DNA from: Delphinapterus leucas
Lineage: Eukaryota; Chordata; Mammalia; Artiodactyla; Monodontidae
Direction: 5' to 3'
Length of the DNA stretch: 64,000 nt
Assembly: GCF_002288925.2 (NCBI RefSeq)
Contig: NW_022098076.1
Coordinates: forward strand, 64,255,566 to 64,319,565
Shown here: piece after piece, positions 1 through 9,960 of the stretch
Position numbering within the stretch: position 1 is the stretch's first letter
How the letters are laid out: each line of letters starts with the position of its first letter
Notes under the pieces: generated by a model
Seen by the model: only the letters and a program-made list of their open reading frames with translations
The model's database searches: none
Told to the model about the DNA's origin: nothing
Program-made: the position numbers and the translations under genes

Positions 1-1139
1 ATCTTCAATTCAATTAATTTTTTTGTGATAAATAGTGCTTGTTATAAATAATTCCTTGAAAGATAAAAATATTTTCTTTCTTAACAGTGCAAAACATCAA
101 AATGGATGACTGGTCAACTATATATTAAAAATTATCATTCTTTCTTCAATATACACCCAATGGTACCTGACATTTTAGTTATACTTTCCATAACACAGAG
201 CAGTTTAATAATATCAGTCAGTATTGTTGTTCTCTGCATAACATATTTTCACAGGCTACTCCAAAGCATGCTAAGCTGTTGGATAACAAATGGGAAAATA
301 TCACACCGCGGGCAATATTTACCTCTCCAACAGGCAAAACAAGAAAATGGAGCCCAGGCCTGGAATCCTCTAGTGTTACTCAATCAAGGCAAATTATTTA
401 TTGCCTTCTGCCCAGGAGGTCCCACGAGGCATGAAATACTGACTTAGGAATTTGCTGGGCCTGACTGTCTCTGTGTTGCAACCATGTTCTCTTCTATCAC
501 TTCTTAATATATGATAAATTGTTTCTGTGTATGCTGTGATAAGGTTGAATAACAAATTAAATCTGGCTATTTAATAAACATGAAATGTAAACGCTAAACT
601 CTTTATAATACTAGCTTGGTTCATTAATGTTTACGCCATAGTGCGCAGGACTGTACAATGCCTTGTTCGTATCTGTGCCCACCTTCATCTGTTCCTCATC
701 TCACACCTCACAACCTCTGCTGCATTCACGAGACCTGATTCCGCTCCTTCTGTGAGTGGGATTTGGAGAGCCTGGGTGTTCTTCGTGGTTCACTTGGGGC
801 TTCTCAAAGCCAGGACAGTGGGTCTGGGCTCTACGTATTGGGGAGGGGCTAAAGCTGGGCCAAGAGGAACTTTGTGATGTGAAGTGCAGGAGCTATTCAT
901 TATCTGAGCAGAAGAGGAGTCTGGAGCAAGTGTGAAGAAGAAGAAGAAAAAAAGCCATGAAGCATTAAAGAATGGTTACATGCAAGTTTATCTCATCAGC
1001 TAAAAATTTTTGCTCTGTACCATTCTACATGTCCATATAATACCCAATATTAAAAGTGTCACATATGAATGCCCTGCATTGGTATTTGTTAGCCCTGCTC
1101 ATTTGGTACTTCCCATGTAAGATCAGCATAGCCATTACT
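1..1139. other. 5' flank, no gene recognised
   Basis: AT-rich sequence upstream of the PARD3B promoter. The short open frames at 106-447 and 641-877 show no recognisable protein family, signal peptide or splice context and look like chance. I recognise no repeat with confidence in this stretch. Confidence 0.5.
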
Positions 1140-1410
1140 ATGAAGATTCTGGAGACAGATACCCTGGGTTTTAATCTGGTCTCCACTGCTTTCTAAGAAA
1201 TGTGATCTTAACCTTCCTTGGTCTCAGTTCCCTCATCTCTAAAAGGAAGATAACAAAAGCATCTCTCTTATAAGGTTATTGCAAAGGAAAATAAGATGTA
1301 GATACATAACATATGATGCATACATATACATGTATGCATATACATGTACATATGTAATAGCTATCTATATCTATCTATCTTCACCTAGAACAGTGCCTAG
1401 CATGTATCTA
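1140..1410 (+). repeat. MIR SINE fragment
   Basis: The order of blocks follows the MIR consensus in sense: 'gattctggagacagataccctggg', then 'gtgatcttaaccttccttgg', 'tcagttccctcatct', and near the end 'agaacagtgcctagcat'. An ATACAT/CTAT-rich stretch (about 1305-1380) interrupts the 3' part. Ends are approximate. Confidence 0.75.
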
Positions 1411-2083
1411 AATCAATAATGTTCAGTAGAATTATCACATTCATTGTTGTTTTGTAGTTTCTATTTAACTTCTCACATCTGTAGGCCTTGTCGCCTCTAC
1501 TATCTATAAGACTTTTGAGGGTGGGAAGCAAGCTTATATTTTGTCATGGCTAAATGTTCTTTTTTTTGTCTCATCTGTTGGGGTTCACCATATGATTTAG
1601 TGGCAAGTGAATCAGGCGTGGCCAATAAATGCTGCATTCCTCTCGCCAGAGAGAGAGTATGTGACTTAAGCTTGGATATGCAAGTCCTCACCAGGAAAAG
1701 GCTCATTGATGTCTGAGATGGCTGGCTTTAAGGCTGTGTAAACCTGAAACACTGGGGGTGGCCATCTTTGCCTCCTTTGGGGAGAGCTTGTCTGAGAACG
1801 GAGAGAACACGGAGGAGGAACACAGAGCCAACAGATGGAGAGAGACGCCTCTTGAGGACTTTGAGTTTCTGGATTCAATCTTGCCTCAAAGGAGTGAGCT
1901 TTGGCTTTTCTGATTTTATAAGGAAATAGATCCTGTCTTTAGTTTATTTAAATTAGTTTGTATTGGATTTGCAACCAAATTAATACTAATATACATCTTT
2001 TTCAAATCAACTTCTTGGTCCACATGATTTTCTTTGATGCCATTGACCTTATATAAGGCCCTGTACATAGAAGACCATGTATT
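1411..2083. other. flank with a possible decayed repeat
   Basis: No gene seen. The part at about 1600-1880 (including 'gtggccaataaatgctgc' and 'tttctggattcaatcttgcctc') resembles the ends of old interspersed repeats, but I cannot name the family. Minus-strand open frames at 1500-1706 and 1666-1878 are not gene-like. Confidence 0.35.
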
Positions 2084-2135
<52 letters not shown>

Positions 2136-2144
2136 TATATATAT
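2084..2144. repeat. compound (TG)n(TA)n(CA)n microsatellite
   Basis: About five TG units, then about fourteen TA units, then seven CA units and a final short TA run. Because TG and CA are complementary and TA is self-complementary, the tract is nearly its own reverse complement and could fold as a hairpin or cruciform. It creates a spurious minus-strand frame rich in Tyr/Ile/Thr. Confidence 0.95.
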
Positions 2145-2334
2145 GGCATGTATGAATGAATCAAAAAAATTTAAAAGTGAAAGCCCATGAGCCCATAAAT
2201 TTAATCTCCTGTGCTTTATCATGCTGTCCTAGGCAATTCAAATTCAATTTAAGTGCATCTTGACATTGGAACAAATCTCTTTTTTAGAGAAATACATGAT
2301 GTAGCCCTGAGGAACTTGTTGAATGAGCTGGATT

Positions 2335-2520
2335 GCGAAGAAAACTGTGTGGGGAGACCAGGGATTCAGCGTTGGAAGAACCAGAGTTCCTCTTAGCATA
2401 ACTAACTCCATAGTCAGCTCATTCCCTTAACCCCCCTGGGTACTGTTCTTCACGATAAAACGGGAAGAATAATACAGGGTTATTGTTAGGCTCAAAGGAG
2501 CTCATTCATGTGTGAGCTAA
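2335..2520 (+). repeat. MIR SINE fragment, diverged
   Basis: Weak but ordered MIR matches in sense orientation: 'aaccagagttcctcttagc', 'ctcattcccttaac', 'gggaagaataatacaggg', 'ttattgttaggctcaaagg'. Poorly conserved, so the ends are uncertain. Confidence 0.5.
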
Positions 2521-2960
2521 AAATGGTACAGATGTTATTTGTTCATTTTTTTCCCCCCAGATATGTCAATTTCAATTGGTGATGGATACACACCTGCCAA
2601 ATCATGAGCCTAAACGTGTTGAAATGTTTTTTTTTCTAGTCAAATGCACAACAGGAAGCACATTTCAGAAGGATATATGTGAACATACGCCATCATATCT
2701 GGGTCTGGGATGTGACCTCTGGGGGGAAAACTGAGTGTTCTCCGTAAAAGGAACCGTTTCCACTGCCACGTTGCCTCCAAGAATCCCTTCATTTTTACCA
2801 TCAAAGAGCTTCAGGGGGCAGATGCGACGCTGTGCTTCAGACTAAGTTCCTAACAGGCCCTGTGGCCACCCTAGCAGCTCAGTACCTGTGAGGCTTCACG
2901 CCTCGGGGTGTTTTTGGTGGGCGTGGCGAGAAGCACCTGCTCCCGGGCTCTCCAAGAATC
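2521..2960. other. proximal 5' flank
   Basis: Unique-looking sequence leading into the CpG island; GC content rises from about 2850 onward. No open frame or repeat that I can support. Confidence 0.5.
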
Positions 2961-2966
2961 TTACTC

Positions 2967-3090
2967 CAATCCCCTAGTTTTAAGGGTGTAGCTCTGCAGT
3001 CTCCCAGCTATTCCCTCGAGTGTGCTTTATGAGATCCGGTTTCAATCCCCCGGTGAGAAGCTCTGAGGTCCCCTTACAATTCCCTAGAGC
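2967..3090 (+). repeat. degenerate ~35-bp tandem motif upstream of the CpG island
   Basis: A CAAT(C/T)CCC(C/T)-like block recurs at 2967, 3008 (as ctattccctcgag), 3043 and 3077, with spacings of 41, 35 and 34 bases. The segments between blocks also resemble each other ('tatgagatccgg' against 'tctgaggtcccc'). It is too degenerate to be sure it is not chance. Confidence 0.35.
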
Positions 3091-3093
3091 TCC

Positions 3094-3234
3094 ATGTGTG
3101 TGCGGGAGGGACAGAGTCAGGGAGAGACCGAGGGAGGGGACGAAGTCTCCGGGCTCCGGTTACCGCCCCGCACGGCCCCCGCCCCGAACCGCCGAGTGCA
3201 CTGCTCTGCCCGGGGAGCGCCGCGGCCCCTTTAA
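3094..3234 (+). other. possible 46-codon upstream ORF
   Basis: ATG at 3094-3096 opens a frame that stops at TAA 3232-3234, in a different frame from PARD3B. No ATG of any frame lies between 3097 and the PARD3B start at 3786. This uORF matters only if transcription begins upstream of 3094, which the sequence cannot tell. Another ATG at 3029 opens a longer frame ending at 3652, also out of frame. Confidence 0.3.
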
Positions 3235-3384
3235 GAGCCGGGCCCAGGCTGGCCCTGGGGCCGCGGGAGCCCAGAGTGAAGCGCGCCGCGGAGGAGTTGG
3301 GAGCCGGCGCAAAAGTTTCCTCCCAACTCCGGCCCCGCGAGCCGCCGCCGCCGCCCACTCCAGCCCGGGGCCTGCGGCCGGCCC

Positions 3385-3440
3385 CGCCGCCGCCGCCGCC
3401 GCCAGGGCCAGGGCCAGGGCCAGGGCCGGGCCGGGCCGGC
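3385..3440 (+). repeat. GCC run followed by (CAGGGC)4 and GGGCC units; G-quadruplex motif
   Basis: A run of GCC triplets (3385-3403) passes directly into four perfect CAGGGC hexamers (3403-3426) and then CGGGC-type units. This gives GGG runs at 3405, 3411, 3417, 3423, 3428 and 3433 on the + strand with loops of two or three bases, which meets the standard intramolecular G-quadruplex pattern. It lies about 350 bases before the start codon, so it is in the mRNA if the leader reaches that far upstream. Confidence 0.85.
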
Positions 3441-3785
3441 AGTTTCGCTTTGGCGGGCGGGGAGCAGCCGCCTGGGCCGGGCCCGCGCCGGAGCAGGAGC
3501 GGGAGGAGCAGCCGGACCGCTGGACCGCGGCGTCCCCGGCCCCCCGACATCTGGGAGGTAGCCCTCCCCGCTGCCGCCTCCTCTCCGATTCCCGCCCGCC
3601 GGCGGCCGCCTGCCCAGGGCGAAGGGGCTCTGCTGCGAGCCCCCGGCCCTGAGGGGCGCAGGGGAGAGGCGCCCCGGGGTCTCTGTGCCCGCCCGCGCCC
3701 GGCGGCCCCCGAGAGTGGGGCCGCGCCGGCCGGCCCAGACACCTGTTCGGCCCGGCCCAGCCCGGCGTGGTCGCCGGGGGCCAGG

Positions 3786-3905
3786 ATGAAAGTGACCGTG
3801 TGCTTCGGCAGGACCGGCATCGTAGTGCCCTGCAAGGAGGGCCAGCTGCACGTCCGGGAGCTCACGCAGCAGGCGCTGCAGCGGTACCTGAAGACCCGGG
3901 AGAAG
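3786..3905 (+). CDS. PARD3B: PARD3B first coding exon (residues 1-40, partial gene)
   Basis: The translation begins MKVTVCFGRTGIVVPCKEGQ and ends QQALQRYLKTREK, which I recognise as the start of PAR-3 beta (PARD3B/PAR3L). The MKVTVCFGRT start is shared with PARD3, but 'GIVVPCKEG' is the PARD3B form. PAR-3 proteins are scaffolds at tight junctions and cell cortex. This segment is the first half of the N-terminal, PB1-like self-association domain; the PDZ domains lie in later exons outside the window. Exon coding sequence is 120 bases and ends exactly after codon 40 (AAG) at a GT donor (3906-3907, 'aag|gtgggc'), phase 0. The start is firm: -3 is A, and it is the first ATG after 3096. Compared with the human protein as I remember it, His22 replaces Arg and Arg24 replaces Gly. 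The reading frame is open for 230 codons upstream but has no ATG. Confidence 0.95.
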
Positions 3906-4163
3906 GTGGGCGCGGCGTGGGGAGCAAGCGGGAGGGGCGGAGGAGGGGGCGCGGCTGCGAGCGGGCTCCCCGGGAGCGCTCCGCGGCCTCGGCACCTGCC
4001 AGGTGCCCCGAGGACAGGGTGGCGACGCTTGGGGGACGCAGAGCTCCTGGGCGACCTGATTTTTCACGACCTGTGGCCGCAACTTCTGGATGTTGCTAAT
4101 ATAACTGACCTGGGCGTTTATGGGCGTTTGTGGGTCTTGCTTGTCCAAGGGTGGCGTGGGTAC

Positions 4164-4298
4164 CGCAGCATGAAAATCACTCGGGGGCTCGTTAGAAAGG
4201 CACCATCTGGTGACCCAGTCCAAGCCCACGGCTTCAGAGTCTGCTTTTCAACAAGCTCCCAGGTGATTGCACTGGCCACTGAAGTTTGACAAGCACTG
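4164..4298 (+). mobile_element. MER5A-like hAT-Charlie MITE
   Basis: Runs 'gcagcatgaaaatcactcgggggctcgttagaaa' through 'caacaagctcccaggtgatt' to 'gaagtttgacaagcactg', which follows the MER5A consensus over nearly its whole length. It is non-autonomous and ancient. It lies only about 260 bases downstream of the exon 1 donor and extends the open frame that reads through from exon 1. Confidence 0.85.
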
Positions 4299-4304
4299 CT
4301 TTAG

Positions 4305-6200
4305 AAGTTGTTTGAGCGAACAGATCTCAAGGGAACCCTTGAAGGTGCTGCTAACCTCAGGTGTGATTTTTGACCTGCTAAGGCCCGCCCTACGTCTACT
4401 CTTTGGATTAGAAAGTTGATTGGTTGAAGTATCAGATACTCGGAAGTTATAACTGATGTAGCCCTTGGAATTTCAGCCCCGTGAGCTGGCTTCCCTCAGT
4501 GACTAAGGCTCAGGTGGAAGGATGCTGTGTGCTTACACCAACCAGTCTGCACTTTGCTATTTTTACTTTAACACCACACAGTCTATCAACATTTACTAAG
4601 TGTGTGGGCTGTGTCAGGTCCCGGGTGACTATTGAAATGATGACAAAGAGTGTCCCCAGCTCTGTCCCTGAAGTCAGGAGCAAGTGAAAATTAAGTGGAA
4701 CTCCGGAAGAGTGTTTTTAAGTGTGCAATGCACGCTTAAATGTTCAGAAGACCTAGCTGGCCTCTGGAACTCGTATTTTTGGGTAACATGCTGGGCCTCT
4801 GTTTCTTCTTTAATGGAAATTTTAAATGAAGGCACCCAAGAGCATCTTTTTATTTTTTTGAATCCTCAAATGGGATATCTTGTTTGCCCCAAATCCTCCT
4901 CAAACAGGACAAGTCATAAACTCTTGCTTTAGAGGCCAATGATTCTCTTAATATTTGTTCTCGTGCTGTGAGAACTGTCGAAATGGTGAGTTGGCCAGTT
5001 TCGAGAATGGAAAGATGTAATTTCTTTTAATGTCTTTTAGGTTATGCAAGGCATAAAAGTAATTGTGTTTCTTCTAAATATATAGTTGAGGCTTTTAAGA
5101 AAATCTCTTGCACCTCTGTGCCTCCACTAAGAATTATTATATAGGAAAAAATTCCACCCTGGATAAATACATGTGTATGTTGCCTTGAACAGCCAAGAGT
5201 TGGAGAAGAGCATAGTGAATGATCTGTTAATATCTAAAATATAATCTCAGAAGCTGGACTCTTTACTAATGGAATTGAGGCAGAGAGAGAAAATAATCAA
5301 AGTGGCCTGTATGACTCTATGAGTATTTACCCAATGGTTTTCCTTCCATTGTTACAGTAGTGTGCTGATTATATTGTGTAATTCAGTTGAAAACTGAGGT
5401 CTACACAAGTAACCAGTTGTCCTTGAAATCATATTTCCCTAAAGTAAGCTAGGGTTAAACCTAACAGTGTTATTCTAGGCAAATTATTAAAGTAGATCTC
5501 ATTGAAGGATTGCTTTATTGAGATGATAAACTTATTTTTAATTGTTATTAAAAATAATTTATCTCTAAAACTTTGTATATTTAGAAGTTTAATACTTGGA
5601 GCTGTCCAAGTAATAGAAGTAAGCTATAAGCTTATAAATAACACATGGGGAACTAACTGTATGATATTTAATGCATTGTAATTTGATCTTAAAAGGTGTT
5701 AAAAAGCTATTGATATTCTGGACTGAAAGTATAATTTATAATATCACATATCCCATAATATAATTGTATTGATCAGTTTACTGTTATTACCAGACATTAC
5801 ATTTTTCTGTGTTTACATTTATATATTAGTGAATGTGACATTTAAAGGCCACCTGCAACTTAAAAATTCTCCCTCCCTTCTTCGGCTTTTAAAATCTCAA
5901 TTTAATAACTGGCAAGTGATGTTTTTCCTTCCCAAAATATTCCTCTCTCATAGTTTCATTTTAAATAGCATTGTAATCATAACAAGGCTTAACTAATATT
6001 AAATGGTATTCCTAATGGAACTAAAATGTCAAGAAATACTCTGATAAATTCCATGGTTTTATCCACTGAATTTAGAAAATGATGGGAAAAGACCAGAAAT
6101 GTCAAAATTCAATTTGGAAAACAGTTTGGCATAAATTCAATGTCTTTAAATAGGTGAAAGATTTAAAAGGCTTGTTTCCCTGGACAGCAAAGCTTTAAGC
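4305..6200. other. intronic sequence, nothing recognised
   Basis: AT-rich, apparently single-copy DNA. The short frames at 4481-4687, 4684-4932 and 5769-5996 lack family resemblance or splice context. Around 5500-5800 the sequence is especially AT-rich, with several TTATAA and ATTTAA strings but no clear element. Confidence 0.5.
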
Positions 6201-6204
6201 TCTT

Positions 6205-6440
6205 ACTCAGTAGTGATAACACAACAACAAACATGAATTGTGCTTACTTGGTGCAGGCACTGTTCTAGGTGCCTTACATATATTAAATGACTGACTCCAT
6301 GAGCTAGGTACTAATATCCCCATTTTACAGATGGGGGAAAAAGAAACACAGAAATATGACTAGTGCATGGTGGAATTGGGATTTGAACCCAGGAACTATG
6401 TCTCCAGGTCCTTACTCTCAGTCATTAATACACAGGCTAG
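6205..6440 (-). repeat. MIR SINE, antisense
   Basis: 'aggcactgttctaggtgcctta', 'atccccattttacagatgggg' and 'gggatttgaacccagg' are the hallmark blocks of MIR in reverse orientation. Well preserved over about 200 bases. Confidence 0.9.
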
Positions 6441-7361
6441 TAGGTCATTATGCAGTGTAATTTATCTAATTTATTTTTTTAGAGTTTGTTTTAAAAAGAC
6501 GATTCCATCTACAAACTGCTGCAGTAACCTATCAACCTAATGATAGCAGTTGTGTTTCTTGCAAAGGGATGGGACATCCACAAACTCCTCTTGATTTTAT
6601 CTTTTACAGTATAGGTCTCTATGTTATAGGGAGAAGTCTAATTTCTGTGACAAGTATTGCAGGATTTGCATCAAGTATGTAGGATCTTCCTCAGTCTAAT
6701 TACAAATGGAAAAATTGGGTAAGATCTCTGAGATATACAGGTAGAGGGGTAAAGAGGTAAAGAAACATGTTTAGCGGGAACATGAATGTAAATTAAGCCC
6801 GTTTCTTCCGGGGCCCTGAATAATTTAGATGGGAGAAAGGCAGATGTCAAGACTGAGGATAGAGTTGAGGTTTGTACACTTTGAAAGGTAACTGAAGCCC
6901 AAGGAAGCCATTCTGGATTTTGTGGGCAGCAGCAGAGAAGTAGCCACCTCCAACTGAGAAGAAACAAAGGAAACTGGTATTTGTGGAATGTGGGGAGCCA
7001 GCTGAATCAGCATCAGATAAGGCCAGAAGTAGGTAAGATGCTGAAGAGACGGAGGGAGCTTTGGGGAAGGCTTTAATTATGTTCTGAAATCTGGGACTTT
7101 GAGCTTCCTGTGGCCTCCCCCTCCCTGCCATTTGATGAACTCTACTGGTGAGGTGAATTGACCAAGGGGCAAGAATTATGGGGTGGCTTGTCTTTGGAGC
7201 CTGGTAGTTTGTCATTGTCCAAGGCTCTAAATCCAGTTCAGTTAAGTAGTTAGTGGAGAGGAGATGGTCTTAAGTAGTCAAGGTGGGGATCATTGAGTAA
7301 TTAGTTAATTAATCATCAAAATTACGTGTCACAGATGAATGGGTAATTGAGCCATATCCTG
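6441..7361. other. intronic sequence, possible decayed LINE at 6660-7300
   Basis: No gene. Three overlapping minus-strand open frames (6671-7215) come from pyrimidine-rich antisense composition and do not resemble one another or a known family. The purine-rich segment 6780-7290 could be an antisense L2 fragment, but I cannot align it. Confidence 0.35.
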
Positions 7362-7556
7362 CAGGGCTCTCAACCCTGGCTGATCATTAGTTACCTCTAA
7401 TTTTAACATTTAACATTTTAAATAATACAAATGCCTGAGTCCCTTTCTCTAAGATCCTCATTCAGTGGGTTTGGAGTGGAGCCTGGGCATTGGTATTCAA
7501 AAAAAAAAAAAAAAGTCCAAATGATACAAATGCCCAGCCAGGGTTGAAAGCCACTA
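7362..7556. mobile_element. hAT-Charlie MITE (MER3/MER5 type)
   Basis: Begins 'cagggctctcaaccctggctg' and ends 'agccagggttgaaagccact', which are imperfect inverted copies of each other, as expected for the terminal inverted repeats of these elements. Internal 'tggagcctgggcattggtatt' also fits. An A-run at 7500-7514 interrupts it. Confidence 0.8.
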
Positions 7557-8755
7557 ATCTACTACTACTAATCTTTTGGTATCACTGAACTAATTTGATT
7601 TTTAAACTCATTTGATGGCAGATACTATGTCTTAGACACCTACGGACCAACCTGTTATTAGCAACTGTCTATCCACTCCTACCCTGAATGAATTCTTACA
7701 GCAGGTGCTCAAATAACTTATTAAATTGAACATTTTATATGTAAGTAAATAAGGGAAAGATTTGTTTAGTAACAAAAGTGTAAATGAGTGTATAGTGTGT
7801 GTGTGTGAGTTCAGGAGTTGAATGAGATAATATGAACGTTGAGTTCATGGGGTAGTGGGTATGATGGAATTTTTAAGATTTGCGGATCTGTATGTATGAG
7901 GATAGTTTTTTTTTTAAGTAAAGAAACATCTGATTGACTTTCAAAATGAATCTCCTCTGTATTCAGATATTTGGAATAATTTGTTTGTTTTGCAAGTTGA
8001 GATCAGCTTCCTGGATCTGAATGAAGATAAGAGCAATTATCTTTATTGATGAATTGTGAGATCAATGTAAGAATCTGTGCAGTAACGAGAATCTGGTATG
8101 ATATTGTATGGGACTAACCTGGAGGAATAAATTAGAATTCTTGAATTCCTGAATTTTTCAGCTTTGGATGTCTCGTTTCCAGATGTTAAGTTTCCTGTAC
8201 ACATAAGCTAGATGTATACCACACTGGATTCCCAGAATGCTTTTCAGTTTATTGGGCACTGACTGACTAGAGTGCTTTATTTCCTGTTCAGTCCTCTCCT
8301 CTCCCAATGTGTGGACTAGATATTCTTTCCAGCATGTGGATAGGATTGACTCACCATCAACAAGGCACATGTTTCTAACTTGGTTTTGGTTCTGTTACTT
8401 GACTTGCATTGAGCAGCCTCTGCGTTTGCAAACACAGGGCTCCTGGGGCCTGCTATGACCCACAGACATGTTTTTTAAGTTCTGCTCAGTGTTATATTTT
8501 GACTTAGTTGCCATGTTTAAATATTTTGAGATTTCATGGAAAAATCCAGATTTCTGTCTTCTTTTAGGGAAAAAACAACCAGAAGCTCTGAGAATACTGG
8601 GCTTTACTTTCCCACATGGCAACCATCAGCTGGAGCTGAGGACACCTCTTTAGAAGGAATAATTATGCTCTAGTCTCCATTATTACCTTTCCCAATAGCT
8701 GAGTGTAAGTTATTCTCCAGCTAAAATGCTCTCAACAAGATTATTAAGATCTGAC
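7557..8755. other. intronic sequence, nothing firm
   Basis: About 1.2 kb without a gene. The end of an L2-like element is possible at 7640-7725. The remainder (including frames at 8158-8370 and 8395-8653) has no recognisable content. Confidence 0.4.
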
Positions 8756-8759
8756 AGCT

Positions 8760-9960
8760 AAAACCCATGGTTACTTTTCAGTCCTTATTTTTGATGATAT
8801 CTCATCTTTGAAAACTCTCTTTACCCATGAGCTTTCCAGGATTTTTTTTTTTTTTCCCCCGTACACGGGCCTCCCACTGCCGTGGCCCCTCCCGTTGCGG
8901 AGCACAGGCTCTGGACGCGCAGGCTCAGCGGCCATGGCTCACGGGCCCAGCCGCTCCGCGGCATGTGGGATCCTCCCAGACCGGGGCACGAACCTGTGTC
9001 CCCTGCATTGGCAGGCGGACTCTCAACCACTGCGCCACCAGGGAAGCCCCTCCAGGATTTTTAAACATGTCTTTCTCTTCTGTGTCTTTGCAGGTGCTCT
9101 GAATATTGTGTGCTGGCGGCTCAGGGTTCTGGCCTTTCTTTCAGTCGGATCTCATCCATTCCATGGCTTCAGCTACCCTCAAGCACACACCTCTAGCCTT
9201 GTACTTGCTATAGAACTCAATATCCACCAGCCTGTGGACTTCACCTTCTTGATGTCCCACGTACAGTTCGAGCCCAGCCTGTCCTCTGTACATCTGCTTC
9301 TCTGCATTCTTCTGGAGCCTGTTTCTCCATTTCTGGTGCCACCATTCACCTGGTTATCTAATCCAGAAACCTGGAAATCCTTCATTCCTTGATGACCTCT
9401 CATCCTCCATATTCTACCACTTGTCTAGTTGGTCAGAAAGTTCCTTTGATGCTTCTACATGCTGTCTCTTTGATCTGCTTCCTCTTTTCTGCACCAAACC
9501 TTGCGTTTCTCATTCCTACCATGGGGAACTGCAGCAGACCAGTAACTGGCCTTTCTGCCTTTCCTAGCTCCCAACTCTTCCAAACTGCTCTCCATTGAGG
9601 ACTTCACAGCTGCAAATCTGATCATGTCTGGAGTATTGCTGGGAATATTTGAATGGCTCTACGTTGCTTTTAGGTGAAAACCCACTTTGCTTACTGGTCC
9701 AGTATCTTCTCTATTCCTTTGTACCCTTTAAATTCGTACGTGCAACATAGTATTCTGTCACATTTTCCCCCACCCCAGGTAAATCCTGCTCATCTTTTGG
9801 GATGAGTCTCCAGTTGCCTCTTCTCTAGGAATTCCCTCCCTCCCTTTCCCCATCACCATCACTTGGGGGGCCACATTCTTGTGTTCCTAGAGCTCCCTGT
9901 GCTGTGCTTTCGTTTTGAAAACTACATCTTACATTATACTGTCTATTGATCCGAGTCTAG
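8760..9960 (+). mobile_element. L2 LINE 3' portion, interrupted by a CHR SINE
   Basis: 'cagtccttatttttgatgatatctcatc' before the SINE, and 'ccaccagcctgtggacttcacc', 'aacctggaaatccttcattccttgatgacctctc', 'aatctgatcatgtctggag' and 'gaatggctctacgttgc' after it, follow in order the end of L2 ORF2 and the 3' region. The frame 8808-9392 is a fusion of SINE and degraded L2 coding sequence, not a gene. The SINE at 8847-9050 splits it. A further L2 tail may lie at 10330-10440. Confidence 0.8.
8847..9050 (-). mobile_element. CHR-family SINE, short form (copy 1)
   Basis: A tRNA-derived cetartiodactyl SINE read here in reverse: a poly(T) run (its A-tail), then the body with 'cggagcacaggctctgg', 'cggccatggctcacgggccc' and 'cggcatgtgggatc', ending in the tRNA-like head 'ccactgcgccaccagggaagcccc'. 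A 12-base target-site duplication, tccaggattttt, flanks it (8835-8846 and 9051-9062). All copies in this window give look-alike frames such as 'MAHGPSRSAACGI', which are not proteins. Confidence 0.97.

Larger units (their letters stand above)
3110..4050 (+). promoter_or_regulatory. PARD3B: CpG island with the PARD3B promoter and 5' leader
   Basis: About 0.9 kb of very GC-rich, CpG-dense sequence in an otherwise AT-rich window, centred just upstream of the PARD3B start codon. It contains GC-box-like sites (for example 'ggcgggcggggagc' near 3453) and no good TATA box; 'cctttaagag' at 3228-3237 is only a weak TATA-like string. This is the usual form of a broad, CpG-type promoter. The transcription start cannot be fixed from sequence; the leader probably lies somewhere within 3230-3785 because no ATG occurs there. 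Confidence 0.8.

Noticed and set aside
1916..2164. Minus-strand frame with Tyr/Ile/Thr run
   Set aside because: Translation of the TG/TA/CA microsatellite.
3074..4229. Long minus-strand frames (263 and 332 codons) over the CpG island
   Set aside because: GC-rich antisense shadows, Pro/Gly/Arg/Ala-rich low complexity, without domain or promoter evidence. A divergent transcript is possible but not shown.
3096..4289. 397-codon open frame across the CpG island and exon 1
   Set aside because: It starts at GTG, not ATG, runs through the exon 1 donor into intron and ends in a MER5A-like element. Only codons 1-40 from ATG 3786 are supported.
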